Shown: positions 7,668 to 10,845 of the stretch, one piece after another
How positions within the stretch are numbered: the stretch's first letter is position 1
How the letters are laid out: each line of letters begins with the position of its first letter
NCBI GenBank assembly: GCA_046566095.1
Contig: JBKHXI010000070.1
Span: 1-10,845 of the forward strand
Direction: 5' to 3'
Length of the DNA: 10,845 nucleotides
DNA from: CAMPJU01 sp046566095
Lineage (GTDB): Bacteria; Pseudomonadota; Gammaproteobacteria; Xanthomonadales; Xanthomonadaceae
The notes under the pieces: generated by a model
The model's input: the letters and a program-made list of their open reading frames with translations, nothing else
What the model was told of the DNA's origin: nothing
Databases searched by the model: none
Program-made: the position numbers and the translations under genes

Positions 7668-8177
7668 ATGGCAGGACAGGCGCGCAAGGATAAAGGAAAA
7701 GCCGGCGGCAAGGCCGCGGGCGGCACCATCGCGCTCAACCGGCGCGCGCGCCACGAGTACCACCTCGAACAGCGCTTCGAGGCCGGCCTGGCGCTGCAGG
7801 GCTGGGAACTGAAGTCGATCCGCGCCGGCCGCGCCAACATCGGCGAGAGCTACGCGATCGTTCGCGGCGGCGAGCTGTTCCTGTTCGGCGCGCAAATGAC
7901 CCCGCTGGTCTCCGCCTCCACCCACGTGGTCGCCGACGAGCGCCGCACTCGCAAGCTGCTGCTGCACCGGCACGAGATCGACCAGCTGGTCGGAAAGCTC
8001 GAGCGCGAGGGCTACACCCTGGTCCCGACCGCGCTGTACTGGAAAGGCAGCAAGGTCAAGGCCGAACTGGCGCTGGCGCGCGGCAAGCAGTCGCACGACA
8101 AGCGCGAGGCCAGCCGCGAACGCGACTGGCAGCGGGAGAAGCAGCGGGTGCTGCGCCGGCACAACCGCGACGCCTGA
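7668..8177 (+). CDS. smpB: SsrA-binding protein SmpB
   Basis: RNA-binding partner of tmRNA in trans-translation, which frees ribosomes stalled on broken mRNAs and tags the unfinished peptide for proteolysis. It has 169 residues. After a Lys/Ala/Gly-rich leader (1-19) comes the OB-fold barrel: IALNRRARHEYHLEQRFEAGLALQGWELKSIR (21-52), RANIGESYA (55-63), STHVVADERRTRKLLLHRHEI (84-104) and LVPTALYW (118-125). The tail GKQSHDKREASRERDW (139-154) and the remaining basic residues form the helix that enters the ribosomal mRNA channel. The ATG at 7668 is preferred over an in-frame TTG 18 bp upstream, which would add MGDNGA. Its partner ssrA lies 2.4 kb downstream on the same strand, separated by an opposing kinase gene. 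Confidence 0.97.
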   Translation: MAGQARKDKGKAGGKAAGGTIALNRRARHEYHLEQRFEAGLALQGWELKSIRAGRANIGESYAIVRGGELFLFGAQMTPLVSASTHVVADERRTRKLLLHRHEIDQLVGKLEREGYTLVPTALYWKGSKVKAELALARGKQSHDKREASRERDWQREKQRVLRRHNRDA

Positions 8178-8203
8178 GGCGCCCACCGCGCGCGGGCCCG
8201 GGC

Positions 8204-10414
<2,211 letters not shown>

Positions 10415-10421
10415 CCGGGCA

Positions 10422-10427
10422 AGCATA
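10422..10427 (-). promoter_or_regulatory. Candidate -10 element for the histidine kinase gene
   Basis: TATGCT on the minus strand matches the -10 at 4 of 6 and lies 7 nt before the ATG at 10414. No -35 stands out. It overlaps the alternative ATG at 10426, so if it is the real promoter the shorter start is correct and the mRNA is leaderless. Confidence 0.3.
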
Positions 10428-10508
10428 CCGAAAGCGCGGCGGCGGCCGCGCACCGGCCCGGGCGCGGCCGCCGCCCTGAATCGCGGCTGTGGCGCGGCCG
10501 GCGCCGGC

Positions 10509-10536
10509 TTGTGCCCGGCCCCGCCGCCCCTATACT
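10509..10536 (+). promoter_or_regulatory. Promoter of ssrA
   Basis: TTGTGC (10509-10514), 16-bp spacer, TATACT (10531-10536). The -10 matches at 5 of 6 and is the best vegetative -10 in the window. Transcription should begin near 10543, leaving a leader of about 25 nt to be removed, presumably by RNase P, from the mature 5' end. Confidence 0.7.
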
Positions 10537-10567
10537 GGCCGGGTTCGGCGACGAAACGACGGTTCCC

Positions 10568-10845
10568 GGGGGTGCACTGGCTTCGACGGGGGTCGCGAAA
10601 TCGACCGGCGCATGCCGAGGGGGTAGCTTTCCTCGTTAATCCAGCTGCAAAAACTCAGACGCCAACGACGACGTCTACGCTCTCGCCGCTTAAGGCGTAA
10701 GCCCCGAACCCACTTGTGCCTGTGCTCGTGGATGTAGGGTCATCATCACAGGATCGGCCATGGCGGCGACCCGTCAACCATGGCTCCAATGAAGCGGGTG
10801 TGTCCCGCGGCGTGCTTCGCACGTCGTGTTGCCGCGGGACGAGAA
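10568..10845 (+). ncRNA. ssrA: tmRNA (SsrA), 3' end beyond the window
   Basis: Transfer-messenger RNA, the RNA half of trans-translation. The mature 5' end GGGGGTGCACTGG followed by TTCGACGGGGGTCGCGAAA is the conserved tRNA-like acceptor and D-region. The tag reading frame follows at 10661. GTAGGGTCATCATCACAGGATCGG-type sequence around 10734-10757 is the conserved segment after the tag. Near the right edge a perfect 9-bp stem (10802-10810 with 10832-10840) encloses a second hairpin (10811-10823), in the position of the last pseudoknot region. The T-arm and CCA end are not present. With usual lengths near 350-360 nt, roughly 75-85 nt are missing. No intron or two-piece permutation is visible. 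Confidence 0.95.
10661..10693 (+). other. tmRNA proteolysis-tag reading frame, peptide ANDDVYALAA
   Basis: The resume codon GCC starts a ten-codon frame reading A-N-D-D-V-Y-A-L-A-A and then TAA. The AND start and the ALAA end fit known proteobacterial tags; the C-terminal LAA is the ClpXP/ClpAP degron. The end of the frame folds into a small hairpin (CGCC / GGCG around the stop), as in helix 5 of other tmRNAs. The alanine charged on the tRNA part would precede this sequence. Confidence 0.9.

Noticed and set aside
8178..8203. Possible terminator between smpB and the kinase gene
   Set aside because: Only short GC palindromes and a 5-bp CTGAG/CTCAG pair are present, with no T-tract; this is at the level expected by chance in such GC-rich sequence.

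Overview
The window looks like a chromosomal stretch from a high-GC gammaproteobacterium of the family Xanthomonadaceae (Lysobacter/Luteimonas/Xanthomonas-like). The evidence is the protein sequences (Fur ending in YVRKKR without the CxxC pair, the SmpB tail, the RatA and BamE sequences), the gene order hrcA-grpE-dnaK next to recN and fur/bamE/ratB/ratA/smpB/ssrA, and GTAGGAGCG-type REP hairpins. The genus is an inference. Nearly all the sequence is accounted for. No gap between genes exceeds 300 bases, and I see no prophage, insertion sequence, CRISPR array or tRNA.

Left block (1-3812, minus strand): the heat-shock operon hrcA-grpE-dnaK. dnaK is cut by the left edge at what is probably its last codon or codons. 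Two very good RpoH (sigma-32) promoter matches are visible, one in front of grpE and one in front of dnaK, each with a 13-bp spacer. hrcA has only a vegetative-type promoter match placed so close to the ATG that its mRNA may be leaderless. No CIRCE operator is present, so HrcA probably acts elsewhere.

Middle block (3813-7160): recN (plus strand, SMC-like DNA repair ATPase) diverges from hrcA and converges on fur. Three REP-type hairpins and a further hairpin fill the recN-fur gap. fur and the outer-membrane lipoprotein gene bamE (omlA) diverge, with -10 elements that overlap on opposite strands. bamE then converges on the ratA-ratB pair, where a perfect 9-bp inverted repeat spans both stop codons.

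Right block (7150-10845): ratA-ratB (minus) diverge from smpB (plus). smpB converges on a CHASE-PAS membrane histidine kinase gene (minus), which in turn diverges from ssrA (tmRNA, plus, 3' end beyond the window). SmpB and tmRNA form the trans-translation system; the tag read from the sequence is ANDDVYALAA. The kinase sits between these two partners and has no response regulator beside it in the window.

The gene content is conserved housekeeping material and I did not find an undescribed system. The items most worth checking are regulatory: paired RpoH promoters, several genes with a -10-like hexamer only 6-8 nt before the ATG, a GCC repeat inside the hrcA promoter spacer, the REP cluster, and the orphan CHASE kinase.
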